From Syntrophomonadaceae bacterium (GTDB taxonomy: Bacteria; Bacillota; PH28-bin88): a DNA stretch of 39,576 nt. Below are positions 19,802 to 27,586 of the stretch, one piece after another. The notes below the pieces were generated by a model that was given only the letters and a program-made list of their open reading frames with translations, did no database searches and was not told the origin of the DNA. The DNA is taken from assembly GCA_018333865.1 (NCBI GenBank), contig JAGXSE010000010.1, positions 1-39,576 on the forward strand, in the 5' to 3' direction. Both the position numbers and the translations under genes were made by a program. Position 1 is the stretch's first letter. Each line of letters opens with the position of its first letter.

Positions 19802-20412
19802 GAGAAGGCCAGCCAGGCAGGGGAGAAGGCGAAAAACGGCAGCAGATCTTGGAAGCAGCTCTAACGGTGTTTGCCCGGGATGGTTTCCACAAGGCTAAAG
19901 TTGAGGATATCGCTCTGGTTGCCGGAGTGGGAAAAGGCACGGTTTATCATTACTTTTCCGGCAAACACGAGCTGTTTCAGGCCATGCTGGAAATGTCCCT
20001 GGGCAAGTACCGGACCCTGATGCGGGCAGAACCAGGAGGTGCCGGCAGTTTCCGCCAGCGGCTAGAATCCTTATTGGCAGCCCATTTGGAATTTGTCTGG
20101 CAGCATCGGAAGATGGCCCAGCTTTTGCTGACAGATAACAGGCCGTTGCCGGAAAAAATTTACCGCTTTATGTGGCAAGAGCGCCGCAGGATGAGGGTTA
20201 ATATGATCAGGATGTTAAAACAGGGGATGCTCACCGGAGAAATCCGTCCGTTTGATCCCAGGCTGGCCAGTCTGGTTGTCCTCGGACTGTTCGTGTCCTT
20301 AGGGAGCCAACTGGCATTCGGGTCTGAAACCAAAGACCGGGATCAGCTTGCCGCAGGCGCTGTGCAAGTGCTGATGGCCGGTCTGGCCAACAAATCAGTA
20401 AGTATAAACTGA
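19798..20412 (+). CDS. TetR-family repressor
   Basis: A 204-aa regulator with an N-terminal TetR helix-turn-helix (LTVFARDGFHKAKVEDIALVAGVGKGTVYHYFSGKHELF, residues about 22-60) and a helical ligand domain. The ATG overlaps the TolC-like stop (ATGA), so it is the last gene of the efflux operon and is probably autoregulated with it. The 22-bp palindrome at 14030 is the most likely binding site, by inference. A stem TTGAGCG/CGCTCAA follows at 20436-20459 but has no T-tract. Confidence 0.92.
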   Translation: MREGQPGRGEGEKRQQILEAALTVFARDGFHKAKVEDIALVAGVGKGTVYHYFSGKHELFQAMLEMSLGKYRTLMRAEPGGAGSFRQRLESLLAAHLEFVWQHRKMAQLLLTDNRPLPEKIYRFMWQERRRMRVNMIRMLKQGMLTGEIRPFDPRLASLVVLGLFVSLGSQLAFGSETKDRDQLAAGAVQVLMAGLANKSVSIN

Positions 20413-20495
20413 ACCTCGATCGGCAACAATAGCAGTTGAGCGTCCCACCCAGCGCTCAATCTCCCCTTTGCCTAAAACTTATTACGAGGTGAGGT

Positions 20496-21398
20496 ATGGA
20501 TACAGACTATTGGATACGCAGGGTCAGGGCGGCATTGCTGGCAGCAGTCGCGGCAGGTTTGGTGCTGCTGGCAGTGGGAGTGCCTCCGGCCCATGGCAGG
20601 TGGGTGACAGATGTCTACGATTCGTGGCGGAAACCACCCACACCCATGCCGCTGAGGGCACCTGAGGCTCAAAACCAGGCAGCTTCTGTCTATTACCGGG
20701 TCCAACCAGGCGATACCCTTTGGAGCATCGCCAGGATCAAGGGCCTGACGGCAGAAGAACTGGCGGCCGCTAACCGCCTGACCCTGCAGAATAACATCTT
20801 TGCTGGTCAATACCTGCAAATTCCAGGTTCCTTGCAAACAAAACACCGGGTTCGCCAGGGAGATACCCTCTGGCACATTGCCAACACCTACGGGGTGGAA
20901 ATGGAACAGATTGTCCAGTCAAACAGCCTCAGGCGGCCGGACCGCCTGGCTCTGGGCCAGAAACTTACGATTCCTGTAGTTGGCAGTCAAAGGCGCGAAA
21001 CAGTCCTGGCGGTTTCCCGGAGTGTCGGCAGGATGATCTGGCCGGTGGCGGGGGTGATTACCTCCCGCTTTGGTCCCCGTTCCGGCGGTTTCCATCATGG
21101 ATTGGATATCGCGGCTGATATCGGGCAACCAGTAAGGGCTGCCTCAGCCGGTGAGGTCATTTTCTCCGGCTGGAAAAACAGCATCTACGGCCGGATCGTC
21201 ATGGTGGACCACGGCGGAGGTTATCGGACCCTTTATGCTCATAACTCAATCAATCTGGTGCAAGTAGGAGACTCTGTGCAGGCTGGGCAGGTCATTGCCC
21301 AGGTGGGTGCCACCGGCAGAGCAACCGGGCCCCACGTGCACTTTGAGGTCTATCAGGCTGGAAAAATAAGGGACCCCTTGCGCTTTCTCCAGCGTTAG
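20496..21398 (+). CDS. LysM domain M23-family metallopeptidase
   Basis: A secreted or membrane-anchored cell-wall hydrolase (300 aa). It has an N-terminal hydrophobic segment (residues 11-34, ending AHG, possible cleavage), two LysM peptidoglycan-binding domains (about 66-111 YYRVQPGDTLWSIAR... and 117-161 HRVRQGDTLWHIAN...), and a C-terminal LytM/M23 endopeptidase domain (about 180-298). Zinc ligands are visible: His200 and Asp204 in FHHGLDIA and His282 in HVHFEV, with His280 the catalytic partner, so the enzyme should be active. GAGGTGAGG precedes the ATG. Proteins of this type are common in sporulation and cell separation; no specific role can be read here. Confidence 0.93.
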   Translation: MDTDYWIRRVRAALLAAVAAGLVLLAVGVPPAHGRWVTDVYDSWRKPPTPMPLRAPEAQNQAASVYYRVQPGDTLWSIARIKGLTAEELAAANRLTLQNNIFAGQYLQIPGSLQTKHRVRQGDTLWHIANTYGVEMEQIVQSNSLRRPDRLALGQKLTIPVVGSQRRETVLAVSRSVGRMIWPVAGVITSRFGPRSGGFHHGLDIAADIGQPVRAASAGEVIFSGWKNSIYGRIVMVDHGGGYRTLYAHNSINLVQVGDSVQAGQVIAQVGATGRATGPHVHFEVYQAGKIRDPLRFLQR

Positions 21399-21420
21399 CG
21401 GTCGCAGGGGCGCTCAGGGG

Positions 21421-21448
21421 TGGGGGAGGAGATCCTCCGCCCTTTTTT
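21421..21448 (+). terminator. Terminator after the M23 peptidase gene
   Basis: GGGGGAGGA pairs with TCCTCCGCCC (one bulge), followed by six T. It separates the peptidase from the ger operon. Confidence 0.85.
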
Positions 21449-21556
21449 GCTTTCTCAGTCGCTGTCATTTTTATAGAGGCACTACCCGAGAAAAGTTACA
21501 TAAAAAAAATAAAAACCAGAAAAAATATACAAAAATAGGAGAAGGGAGGGTTCCCC

Positions 21557-23152
21557 ATCTTCGGTAAAATTACCCGCAAACTGCGGGCCTGGCGCCAAAA
21601 ACAAAAACAGCCGGCTGGCGGGTTGCCTCTGGGGAACCGTTCCTCCTCAGGGCAACAGATATCACTAGACCTGACCGTCAACCTGCAACGGGTGAAGACC
21701 GTGTTCAGCCAGTCCTCCGATATCGTTTTCCGGGAGTTTAACATCGGCGTCGGCCAGCAGTCCCGGGCCTTTATCGTGTATATGGACGGCCTGGTGGATA
21801 AGACCCTCCTGTATAACTGCCTGCTCAAACCATTAATGTACGATGCCCGCCTGGCTACGACCAATCCGGGTGCCGCCGGGAAAAATACGCCGGAATTGAT
21901 CAGGGAAACGATCCTGGCTGTTGGCGTACTGGAGGAAACAGCCGATCTTGACCAGGCCGTCGCGGCGGTCCTGTCCGGCAGCACGGCCCTTTTTGTCGAC
22001 CGCCATGGGGCGGTCTTCCTGGTGGGAACCCGGGGCTGGGAAGCCCGGGGGATAGAGAAACCAGATGTTGAGACAGTAGTGCGGGGGCCCAGGGAGGCCT
22101 TTACCGAGACCCTGCGGATTAACACCTCCATGGTGCGCCGCAAGATCAAAAACCCCGATTTAAAGATCGAGGCCATGAAGATCGGGCGGCAGACCAGGAC
22201 CGATGTGGCCGTAGTTTACTTAAAAGGCATCGTCAATGACAGGATCGTGGCCGAGGTCAGGGAGCGGCTCAAACGGATCGACATCGACGGGGTATTGGAA
22301 AGCGGCTACCTGGAGGCTTATATCGAGGACGCTCCCCTTTCCCCTTTTGCCACAGTTGGCAACACCGAAAAGCCGGATGTGGTGGCGGCCAAGCTGTTAG
22401 AGGGCCGGGTGGCTATTTTGGTGGACGGCACCCCCTTTGCGTTAACCGTCCCTTACCTGTTTGTGGAGTCCCTGCAGGCGGCCGAAGATTACTACTCCCG
22501 GTCAATTTACGTCACCATGATCCGGTGGCTGAGGTGGGTGGCTTTTTTTTTAGCCGTCATCTCCCCGGCAATTTATGTCATCCTGGTTGCCTTTCACCAG
22601 GAGCTATTGCCGACCAGCCTCTACCTGACCATTGCCGCGGACCGGGAAGGGCTGCCTTTTCCGGCTGTTCTGGAAGCCCTGTCCATGGGGATCATGTTTG
22701 AAATCCTGCGGGAGGCGGGGGTGCGGCTGCCCCGGGCGGTGGGCCAGGCCATCAGCATTGTCGGGGCGATGATCATCGGGGAAATGGCCATCAGAGCCGG
22801 GCTGATCGGGAGTATGATGGTGATTATAGTGGCGGTAACCGCCATCAGCGGCTTTGTGGTGCCGGCTTTAAGCGATGCGATGGCCATCATGAGGCTGGTC
22901 TTGCTCCTTCTGGGGGGAACCATGGGCCAGTTCGGACTGATCGTGGGTCTGCTGGGCTTTCTCTTGCACCTGGCTTCCCTCCGGTCTTTTGGCGTGCCCT
23001 ATCTTTCTCCCCTGGCGCCATTAACCTTCCAGGACCTGAAGGACGTGGCCATCCGGGCTCCCTGGTGGGCCATGCGCCAGCGGCCCCGGCTGATTGGCCG
23101 GCAAAACCCGGTGCGGCAACAGCCGGGACAAAAGCCCGGACCCCCTGATTGA
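21557..23152 (+). CDS. gerA: Spore germination protein GerA family, possible AUC start
   Basis: A-subunit of a nutrient germinant receptor in the spore inner membrane. The body has family features: ISLDLTVNLQRVKTVFSQSSDIVFREF, FIVYMDGLVDKTLL, VVYLKGIVND, DGTPFALTVPYLFVESLQAAEDYY, then 4-5 membrane helices (about 22530-22960) and a basic tail. The first usual start codon in frame is TTG 21623 (509 aa), which has no ribosome binding site. A strong GGGAGGG (21544-21550) instead points to ATC at 21557, giving a basic N terminus (IFGKITRKLRAWRQKQK) typical of GerA proteins and 531 aa. An in-frame TAG at 21536 and no ATG/GTG/TTG in between limit the choices. The start is therefore uncertain; the family is not. 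Confidence 0.9.
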   Translation: MFGKITRKLRAWRQKQKQPAGGLPLGNRSSSGQQISLDLTVNLQRVKTVFSQSSDIVFREFNIGVGQQSRAFIVYMDGLVDKTLLYNCLLKPLMYDARLATTNPGAAGKNTPELIRETILAVGVLEETADLDQAVAAVLSGSTALFVDRHGAVFLVGTRGWEARGIEKPDVETVVRGPREAFTETLRINTSMVRRKIKNPDLKIEAMKIGRQTRTDVAVVYLKGIVNDRIVAEVRERLKRIDIDGVLESGYLEAYIEDAPLSPFATVGNTEKPDVVAAKLLEGRVAILVDGTPFALTVPYLFVESLQAAEDYYSRSIYVTMIRWLRWVAFFLAVISPAIYVILVAFHQELLPTSLYLTIAADREGLPFPAVLEALSMGIMFEILREAGVRLPRAVGQAISIVGAMIIGEMAIRAGLIGSMMVIIVAVTAISGFVVPALSDAMAIMRLVLLLLGGTMGQFGLIVGLLGFLLHLASLRSFGVPYLSPLAPLTFQDLKDVAIRAPWWAMRQRPRLIGRQNPVRQQPGQKPGPPD

Positions 23153-23225
23153 AGCGGAAAGATAAGCAGTACTCAATACTTGTTATTTTCAGAGCAGATA
23201 GCCAGATCCGAAGGAGGGAATGCAG

Positions 23226-24335
23226 GTGTTGGAAAAAGGCAAGATCACGGCCAGGCAGCTCATTTTTATCATGCTCATCAGCAGGTTAGTTATTCCAACC
23301 ACCGACTTGCCTGTCTTAACATCGCCTCCGGCCAATCAGGACGTCTGGCTGGCCGCCCTGTTGTCACCATTTACGACCATGGTGCTGGCGGCTCCGTTAG
23401 TTCTTCTGGCCATCCGGTTTCCCGGGCTTACCATCATCCAGTGGGGGCCTCTTTTGCTGGGGAAGGCCGGTGTGGCGATCGGCTGTCTTTATGTCTGGTT
23501 TTTCCTGCATAATGCCGCCATTACCTTGAGGACGGCGGCAGAGTTTATGACTGCGGTGCCAATGCCGGAAACCCCCCTGGTGGTGTTTATCCTGCTCCTG
23601 GCCTTAATCTCTGCTGCGGCTGCGGCTAACGGGTTAGAGGTAATCGGCCGCATGGCGGAACTCCTCTGCCTTTTGTTGCTGGCAGCCGTCCTGGCGCAAT
23701 TTGTGCTGGTTTTGCCGGAGATGGAGGTCAAGGCCCTGCAGCCGGTCCTGGAGGAAGGCATAGGGCCGGTGCTCCTTGGCGCCTTTTACGTCTCGGCCCG
23801 GCTGGTCGAAGTCCTGATTCTGGCCATGGCGGTGCCTTATTTAAACAAAAAGAGCCCCAAGCAGATCATCGGCGTTTTGGCCGCCAACCTGGCGGTCTTC
23901 ACCGTCTTCTTTGTCCTCATCATCCTTGCGGTGACCATGGTTTTTGGCGCGGCAAAAGCCCAGGCCTATTCCTTCCCCTATCTGTCTTTAAGCCGGATCG
24001 TCAGCCTCGGCGACGTGATCGAGCGGGTAGAGATCATCCACCTGAGTGTTTTTATCATGGGCGTCTTCATTAAGGTGGCTGCTTTCTTTTACCTGGCAGT
24101 GCTGGGATTAAGCCAGTTAATGAACCTGCAAACCTACCGGCCCCTGGTTCTCCCGCTGGGAGCCCTATTGGTGGCCCTGTCGGTCTGGCTTTTTGACAGC
24201 CTGCCGGAACTGACCCGGTTTACCCAGTACCAGGTCTGGACGCCCTACGGGCTGTTGTTTATTACCGGGTTCCCATTGCTGCTTTTGGCAGTGGCCCTGG
24301 TGCGCAAAAAAAGGGAGGGATCCAGCAGTGCATAA
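23226..24335 (+). CDS. gerB: Spore germination permease GerB (GerAB family)
   Basis: B-subunit of the germinant receptor, an amino-acid-permease-like membrane protein of about 370 aa with ten predicted helices. It starts with GKITARQLIFIMLISRLVIPTT, has the TM2-3 region LLSPFTTMVLAAPLVLL, and ends with a basic RKKREG tail. AAGGAGG (23211-23217) lies 8 nt before GTG 23226 but only 2 nt before ATG 23220, so GTG 23226 is preferred; the two differ by two codons. The 3' end overlaps gerC by 8 nt, as in other gerABC operons. Confidence 0.92.
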   Translation: MLEKGKITARQLIFIMLISRLVIPTTDLPVLTSPPANQDVWLAALLSPFTTMVLAAPLVLLAIRFPGLTIIQWGPLLLGKAGVAIGCLYVWFFLHNAAITLRTAAEFMTAVPMPETPLVVFILLLALISAAAAANGLEVIGRMAELLCLLLLAAVLAQFVLVLPEMEVKALQPVLEEGIGPVLLGAFYVSARLVEVLILAMAVPYLNKKSPKQIIGVLAANLAVFTVFFVLIILAVTMVFGAAKAQAYSFPYLSLSRIVSLGDVIERVEIIHLSVFIMGVFIKVAAFFYLAVLGLSQLMNLQTYRPLVLPLGALLVALSVWLFDSLPELTRFTQYQVWTPYGLLFITGFPLLLLAVALVRKKREGSSSA

Positions 24336-25566
24336 GCGGCAGGTGTTTTATGGGCTTTTCCAGTGGCTAAAGCGGCAGCGTCCAACGACTGAACGGGACG
24401 CAGTGCCTAAAGAGCGGGTGTGTTATGGACTGTTCCTGCTGTTTTTGCTCCTGACCGTAGCCATTACAGCCGGTTGCTGGAACTGGCGGGAAATAGGCAC
24501 CCTGGCCACTGTCTCCGCCGCCGCGATCGATCTGGAGGAAGACGGGACGGTAGTCTTGACTGTGCAGGTGATCAAGCCGGGAGAGGTTAAAGCCAAGGCG
24601 GCGGAAGGAGGCGGGGGGTCCGGCGCCAAGGCTGTCACCCTGTTCACTGCCAGCGGCCGCACAGTGTTTGAGGCTGTCCGGGCTATGGCCCGCCAGTCGG
24701 AGCGAAAGCTGTACTGGCCACATTGCAAGCTGGTGGTCTTCGGCGAGGAAGCGGCCCGGGCCGGACTCGCCCCCTTAATGGATTTTTTCTACCGGGATCC
24801 TGAGCCGCGGGAGAACCTCTGGGTACTGGTGGCCAAGGGTAAAGCCGGGGACATCCTGGCGGTTGAGGGGCAGCTGGAGAAAATACCGGGCATCTCCCTG
24901 ACTAATCTGATTAGGGCCAGGACAGCCACTTCCCAGGTGGTGGGGGTCCGTTTGTTTGAATGGCTAAAAAAGTTTATCGCGGAAGGACAGGACCCTTTTG
25001 CGACCGGGATTATGCATGTGCCCGGGCCTGACGGGGAAAAGCGCCTGTTCCTGGCCGATACGGCAGTATTTCAAAAAGACAGGCTGGCCGGTTGGTTAGG
25101 CCCTACCGAGACCAGAGGCCTGTTGTGGGTCCTGGGCGAAGTCAAAAGCGGCATCATCGTAGTTTCTATCCCCGGGGAAGAAACCGCTCAGGCCAGTTTG
25201 GAGATTCTCCGGGCTCGCAGCAAACTGGAGCCCGAAATTAAAGACGGGGTCCTGACTATGACCGTGGAAGTGGAGGCGGAAGGCAACTTGGGCGAACAGA
25301 TGGATTTTGCTGACCTTACAAAAAAAGATGCCTGGGCCGCCCTGGAAAAACGCATGGCAGAGGTGATTGAAAAAGAAATCAGGGCAGCCCTGCGGCAGGC
25401 CCAGGAGGAATGGGGAGCGGATATCTTCGGGTTCGGCGCGGCAGTGCGGCGGAAATACCCCCAGGAATGGCGGGAAATGAAAGATAAGTGGGAAGAAATC
25501 TATCCCACCGTAGCAGTGGAAATAAAAGCAAAGGCCAAACTCCACCGCTACGGCCTCATCCAATAA
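24328..25566 (+). CDS. gerC: Spore germination lipoprotein GerC (Ger(x)C family)
   Basis: C-subunit of the receptor, a lipoprotein on the outer face of the spore inner membrane (412 aa from GTG 24328). A hydrophobic signal (CYGLFLLFLLLTVAITAGC, lipobox TAGC) begins about residue 32, after an unusual 31-residue hydrophilic lead. Ger(x)C signs include NWREIGTLATVSAAAIDLE, FEAVRAMARQSERKLYWPHCKLVVFGEEAAR, and a C-terminal domain with WGADIFGFGAAVRRKYP. An internal GTG at 24418 would put the signal at the very N terminus and may be the true start; the segments around the two candidates (RQVFYGLF, ERVCYGLF) resemble each other, as if duplicated. Confidence 0.9.
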   Translation: MHKRQVFYGLFQWLKRQRPTTERDAVPKERVCYGLFLLFLLLTVAITAGCWNWREIGTLATVSAAAIDLEEDGTVVLTVQVIKPGEVKAKAAEGGGGSGAKAVTLFTASGRTVFEAVRAMARQSERKLYWPHCKLVVFGEEAARAGLAPLMDFFYRDPEPRENLWVLVAKGKAGDILAVEGQLEKIPGISLTNLIRARTATSQVVGVRLFEWLKKFIAEGQDPFATGIMHVPGPDGEKRLFLADTAVFQKDRLAGWLGPTETRGLLWVLGEVKSGIIVVSIPGEETAQASLEILRARSKLEPEIKDGVLTMTVEVEAEGNLGEQMDFADLTKKDAWAALEKRMAEVIEKEIRAALRQAQEEWGADIFGFGAAVRRKYPQEWREMKDKWEEIYPTVAVEIKAKAKLHRYGLIQ

Positions 25567-25571
25567 GACAA

Positions 25572-25649
25572 GGGGACGGTTCTCCTGTCTGCTCCCCTTA
25601 GACAGACAAGGTAGACAAGAGCAGACAGGAGAACCGTCCCCCTGTCTGC
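25572..25649. repeat. Family A double hairpin / large palindrome
   Basis: Outer arms of 23 bp match perfectly: GGGGACGGTTCTCCTGTCTG (from 25572) and its complement ending at 25641. The right half also forms its own hairpin, GCAGACAGG (25621-25629), loop AGAACCGTCCC, CCTGTCTGC (25641-25649), a perfect 9-bp stem. It sits right after the gerC stop. Confidence 0.88.
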
Positions 25650-25667
25650 CTAAGGAGGCTCTTAATA

Positions 25668-25889
25668 ATGGTTTTGTTATTGATCGGTGTTTTTGCGGCG
25701 ATGGCTCTCTATCAGGTGCCTGTGCTGATCAGGGAAAAACTGTGGCGGGAGTTAGCCGCCTTTTCCTTCCTGTGGATTTTGGCCTTTGGCCTTAGCCTGC
25801 TATTAACCCTGGGGGTTGAACCTCCCAGCCCTACCGACGGGATCAAATACATCATAAGAAATCTGGGAAAATATGGGGACGCTTCTTGA
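25668..25889 (+). CDS. Small two-helix membrane protein linked to the ger operon
   Basis: A 73-aa protein with two hydrophobic helices (VLLLIGVFAAMALYQVPVLI and LAAFSFLWILAFGLSLLLTLG) and a short tail with PPSPTDGIKYIIRNLGK. AAGGAGG lies 11 nt upstream of the ATG. Small membrane proteins of this size occur next to gerABC operons in clostridia and have been proposed as extra receptor subunits; that role is inference here. The last residues (YGDAS) and the stop codon are supplied by a family A palindrome that starts at 25875. Confidence 0.75.
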   Translation: MVLLLIGVFAAMALYQVPVLIREKLWRELAAFSFLWILAFGLSLLLTLGVEPPSPTDGIKYIIRNLGKYGDAS

Positions 25890-25911
25890 ATTGAATTCAA
25901 GAAGCGTCCCC
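25875..25911. repeat. Perfect 37-bp family A palindrome
   Basis: GGGGACGCTTCTTGAATT is mirrored exactly around one central base. It is a variant of the core (AAGCGTCCCC for AACCGTCCCC). It overlaps the end of the small membrane protein gene. A solo half (gtccccaaattttcc) follows at about 25922. Confidence 0.9.
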
Positions 25912-26008
25912 AAATTTCCCGTCCCCAAATTTTCCGGGCAGGTATTTAAAGCCAAACGGCGAAAAATTCAACTGGAACTTAGCTTCAGCGGGGAAAATGA
26001 ATTTCCCC

Positions 26009-26044
26009 CTCGTCCATTCAATTCAAGAACCGTCCCCAAATTTC
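26009..26044. repeat. Family A half element before the radical SAM gene
   Basis: cattcaattcaagaaccgtccccaaattt matches the right half of the 56-bp palindrome at 35531. The 25912-26050 interval holds only these fragments and a short open frame without a ribosome binding site. Confidence 0.7.
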
Positions 26045-26068
26045 CTTTTAAGTAGAGGAGCATCTTAA

Positions 26069-27334
26069 GTGTATAATCTCTTGTTTGCGACCAGAGAAGG
26101 AAAAATATACGATTATCCGGCCATGGCCATGGCTGGCCGCCTGGGCAATACCTGGGCCGAACCGGTTGCAGCCGAGATGATTCCCCTGCCGCCGGGGGCC
26201 ACCCTGGTCATGATTCCCGGCCGGCATCCGGTGGGGATTGACAACCCTTCGGGTAAATTCCGGCCCTTGCGCGAAAACCCCGGCCAGGCGAAAGGCCCGG
26301 TTTGGGCGGTGGGAGCCCTCTTGCCCCAGGGCTATACCCGCACCCTGCTGCCGGGGTTTACCGTTGCTGGCAAAGGTGAGCCGGGCTTGCCTCTCCTGGG
26401 CTACGCCGCTGTGGGGATGAAAAAGGGCCGGTACTATGTCGCCGCACTGAAAACAGACCGGGATCACCAGTGGAACCCGTCCCGCTACAACACCCCGGAG
26501 CTGCCCCGGCTGGTGCGGGAGCGGCTGGCCGTAAGCCCCAAGAACCGGATCTTAAAAGAACTGGCAAAGTGTTCCCTGGATTACGGCTGCTTTACCGCCC
26601 AAAACATTTTTTACCGGCGCTTTGAAGGAGGGCTGCCTGTTTCTCCCGCATGCAATGCGCGCTGTATCGGCTGTATCTCCCTGCAGCCGGCCGAGTGCTG
26701 CCCTTCCCCCCAAAAAAGGATTTCATTTACCCCAACCATTGCGGAGATCACAGAGGTGGCAATCCATCACTTAACAGCGTCTCCGGATGCCATCGTCAGC
26801 TGCGGGCAAGGCTGTGAGGGAGAACCGGCCCTCAGGGCTTTAGAGATCGGGGCCGCGGTAAAGGCGGTGCGGGCAGAAACCAAAAGCGGCACTTTTAATA
26901 TCAACACCAACGGAGGTTATCCGGAGGGGATCAGCCTGCTCTGCCGCCAGGGGGTGGATTCTTTCCGGGTCAGCTTAAACAGCGCCCTCCCCCAGGTCTA
27001 CCATGCCTACTACCGGCCGCAGGGGTACGCTTTTAAAGATGTAATCGCTTCCATCAAGATTGCCGCCGGGTCAGGCAGCGATGTTTCCCTTAACCTGCTG
27101 GCTTTTCCAGGCGTCAGTGACCGGGAAGAAGAAACAAATGCCCTGATTAACCTGGTGCGGGAAACCGGGGTGAAGATGATTCAGGTGCGCAACTTAAACA
27201 TCGATCCGGATGTCTATATGGGTATTCTCTCTCCGGCTAAAACCCAGCCGTTAGGGGTGCCGGGCTGGTTGGCCCGCTTAAAAAGAGAACTTCCGGGAGT
27301 GGAGATCGGCAACTACAGCCGCCCGGTCCGCTAG
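26069..27334 (+). CDS. Radical SAM protein with unknown N-terminal domain
   Basis: A 421-aa protein. Residues 1-165 form an unrecognised domain beginning MYNLLFATREGKIYDYP with a Gly/Pro-rich beta-type composition. The radical SAM core starts near residue 185, with the 4Fe-4S cluster motif C195-NAR-C199-IG-C202 (CxxxCxxC), followed by a GEP motif (CGQGCEGEPAL, 245-255) and SAM-fold strands (GTFNINTNGGYP, FRVSLNSAL). Extra cysteines (168, 174, 210, 211, 245, 249) might hold a further cluster. GTG 26069 follows GAGGAG at 8 nt. The substrate is unknown; the core resembles the MoaA/PqqE-like group. Confidence 0.88.
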   Translation: MYNLLFATREGKIYDYPAMAMAGRLGNTWAEPVAAEMIPLPPGATLVMIPGRHPVGIDNPSGKFRPLRENPGQAKGPVWAVGALLPQGYTRTLLPGFTVAGKGEPGLPLLGYAAVGMKKGRYYVAALKTDRDHQWNPSRYNTPELPRLVRERLAVSPKNRILKELAKCSLDYGCFTAQNIFYRRFEGGLPVSPACNARCIGCISLQPAECCPSPQKRISFTPTIAEITEVAIHHLTASPDAIVSCGQGCEGEPALRALEIGAAVKAVRAETKSGTFNINTNGGYPEGISLLCRQGVDSFRVSLNSALPQVYHAYYRPQGYAFKDVIASIKIAAGSGSDVSLNLLAFPGVSDREEETNALINLVRETGVKMIQVRNLNIDPDVYMGILSPAKTQPLGVPGWLARLKRELPGVEIGNYSRPVR

Positions 27335-27398
27335 CAAGTCGGGGACCCACCTCATCCACCTGTCGGCTGCACAAGCTATCTTGGAAAACAAATAAGCG

Positions 27399-27427
27399 TT
27401 GACAAGCTTTTGACAAAAAACTATACT
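27399..27427 (+). promoter_or_regulatory. Consensus promoter upstream of the antiporter operon
   Basis: TTGACA (27399-27404), a 17-bp spacer and TATACT (27422-27427) form a near-perfect sigma-A promoter. Predicted start is near 27434, exactly at the start of the next hairpin. Confidence 0.8.
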
Positions 27428-27434
27428 AAATAAA

Positions 27435-27476
27435 AAAAGAGGTAACTGGCCGTCTGGAAAGCTACCTTTTTTAGTT
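27435..27476 (+). terminator. Terminator-like hairpin in the mnh leader
   Basis: AAAAGAGGTA.C pairs with G.TACCTTTTTT around a loop of about 14 nt, followed by AGTTTTTA. It begins at the predicted transcript start, so it would end most transcripts after about 45 nt, act as an attenuator, or form a short RNA. It could instead end read-through from the radical SAM gene. Confidence 0.65.
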
Positions 27477-27497
27477 TTTATGGGAAAGCATAAAAAT

Positions 27498-27528
27498 TTG
27501 TGATATTTCAAAACATAATAATTATAAT
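27498..27528 (+). promoter_or_regulatory. Possible second mnh promoter
   Basis: A perfect -10 TATAAT (27523-27528) lies in AT-rich DNA 58 bp before mnhE. The best -35 is TTGTGA (27498) with a long 19-bp spacer. It would bypass the hairpin at 27435. Confidence 0.45.
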
Positions 27529-27586
27529 CAATTTTAAAAGCTAATATTATGATAAAATTCTACAATGAAGGCAGGAAAGAAAAGCT

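Noticed and set aside
25873-26055. Small ORF after the ger-linked membrane protein
   Set aside because: Built from family A fragments; no ribosome binding site.
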